The notes under the pieces are model-generated. The model saw nothing but the letters and a program-made list of their open reading frames with translations, was not told the origin of the DNA and made no database searches. From Glandiceps talaboti (lineage: Eukaryota > Hemichordata > Enteropneusta > Spengelidae), in the NCBI RefSeq assembly GCF_964340395.1, contig NC_135553.1:2205501-2269500 (forward strand): 64,000 nt of DNA, given 5' to 3'. The position numbers and the translations under genes were made by a program. This document shows, piece by piece, positions 63,325 to 64,000 of the stretch (within the stretch, counting starts at the first letter, position 1; each line of letters starts with the position of its first letter).

Positions 63325-64000
63325 AAGTTGTTAAAGTGTAGTTGAGTTCCTAAGGTTTATAGTGTAATGTAACATAACCAGGAAACCCCTTTTCTGTTAT
63401 TGGAGTTGTCAAAACATCAAGAAACCCGCTAAGATTAGATATATATAAGATCCGTACAGATATTGTAGATCTCATAGATTTTATACTAGGTCGTGGAGTT
63501 TGAATTATGCGCGGTGGTCATCAGGAGATACAAAAAAATTATCTAGATCTGGTCTTTTCTTCGGGATGTCCTAGAGATTTTGTAGAAGATTTGAATCAGT
63601 AGTCTGTGAGTTATTGTGTACTTGCTCTTTGCTTATCAAGAATGCAGGCCATTACATCTATTTCCTTGCAGTTCATCAAATTCTTACATAAGTTTATCTG
63701 CATGACAGCACGAACGTTACTTTCAGATTCCTTTTTTTTTTCTCTTTCTTCAGTACAGCATGGTTATTGAGTAGACTTTTATCGATTGTGAACACATGGT
63801 ATGTTTTCACTCAAACTATTGACAGATACTTCAAGTTACATCAGCTGAACTGCTAGAGCTATTCAAAAGTTGAAACTATAAATCAAACCATTCCAGTCCT
63901 ATCCTCTTCCCTATGCACTATAATATATTGAAGATTTATTTCAAAAGATTTTTATTTTGTGAAACTAAATAAGATTCAATTTATTTTGTGAAACAAGATA
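63325..64000 (+). other. Start of the intron after the last first exon
   Basis: AT-rich. A 45-nt segment at 63754-63798 has a very strong acceptor (long T/C tract before CAG) and a GTATGT donor, but contains an in-frame TAG if entered in phase 0. No accepted exon lies here. Confidence 0.45.

Overview
The window is AT-rich animal genomic DNA from the 5' part of one large, intron-dominated gene on the + strand. The signs are short exons with GT..AG splice sites, very long introns, no dense ORFs, and abundant microsatellites, minisatellites and poly-G/C tracts. The palindrome TACATGTA recurs, which I associate with marine invertebrates (lophotrochozoan, hemichordate or similar), but no coding marker in the window fixes the phylum. 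I see no bacterial, viral or CRISPR features, no rRNA, no convincing tRNA and no intact transposon ORF.

Gene layout, all + strand. A CpG-richer promoter region (about 480-792) leads into a first coding exon at 793-981 (63 codons, perfect GTAGGT donor). A 35 kb intron follows, then a 42-nt microexon (36098-36139), a 36-nt microexon (45430-45465), and a cluster of probable alternative first exons: 45724-45732 (weak), 47786-47857, 56118-56153 with 56307-56459, and 63281-63322. The last has a TATA box about 60 bp upstream. Every one of these pieces ends exactly at a codon boundary (phase 0), and the microexons are also phase 0 at their start, so all could splice interchangeably to a common downstream exon beyond position 64000. 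The simplest reading is a locus with several promoters whose isoforms differ at the N terminus. I do not recognise the family: the variable N-terminal peptides carry no domain I can name.

The rest is intron. The main structured elements are: 27-bp repeats at 6.7 kb; a 150-bp duplication at 9.05 kb; 39-bp and 29-bp triplets at 10.2 and 11.0 kb; a hammerhead-like hairpin at 11.4 kb; a TATG/TG microsatellite at 13.3 kb; five 47-bp copies at 23.3 kb; a TGATGACA-rich satellite at 24.1-24.9 kb; ten 57-bp copies at 29.7-30.2 kb; a degenerate array just upstream of the first microexon; a three-copy repeat of about 290 bp at 40.8-41.6 kb; a short foldback element at 46.3 kb; an inverted-CCAAT-bearing array at 49.8-50.3 kb; and an ACAT/ACGT/AC microsatellite at 61.6 kb. 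Eight poly-G/C runs of 12 to 26 bases are scattered through the window. Most ORFs longer than 60 codons are chance frames or frames within repeats.
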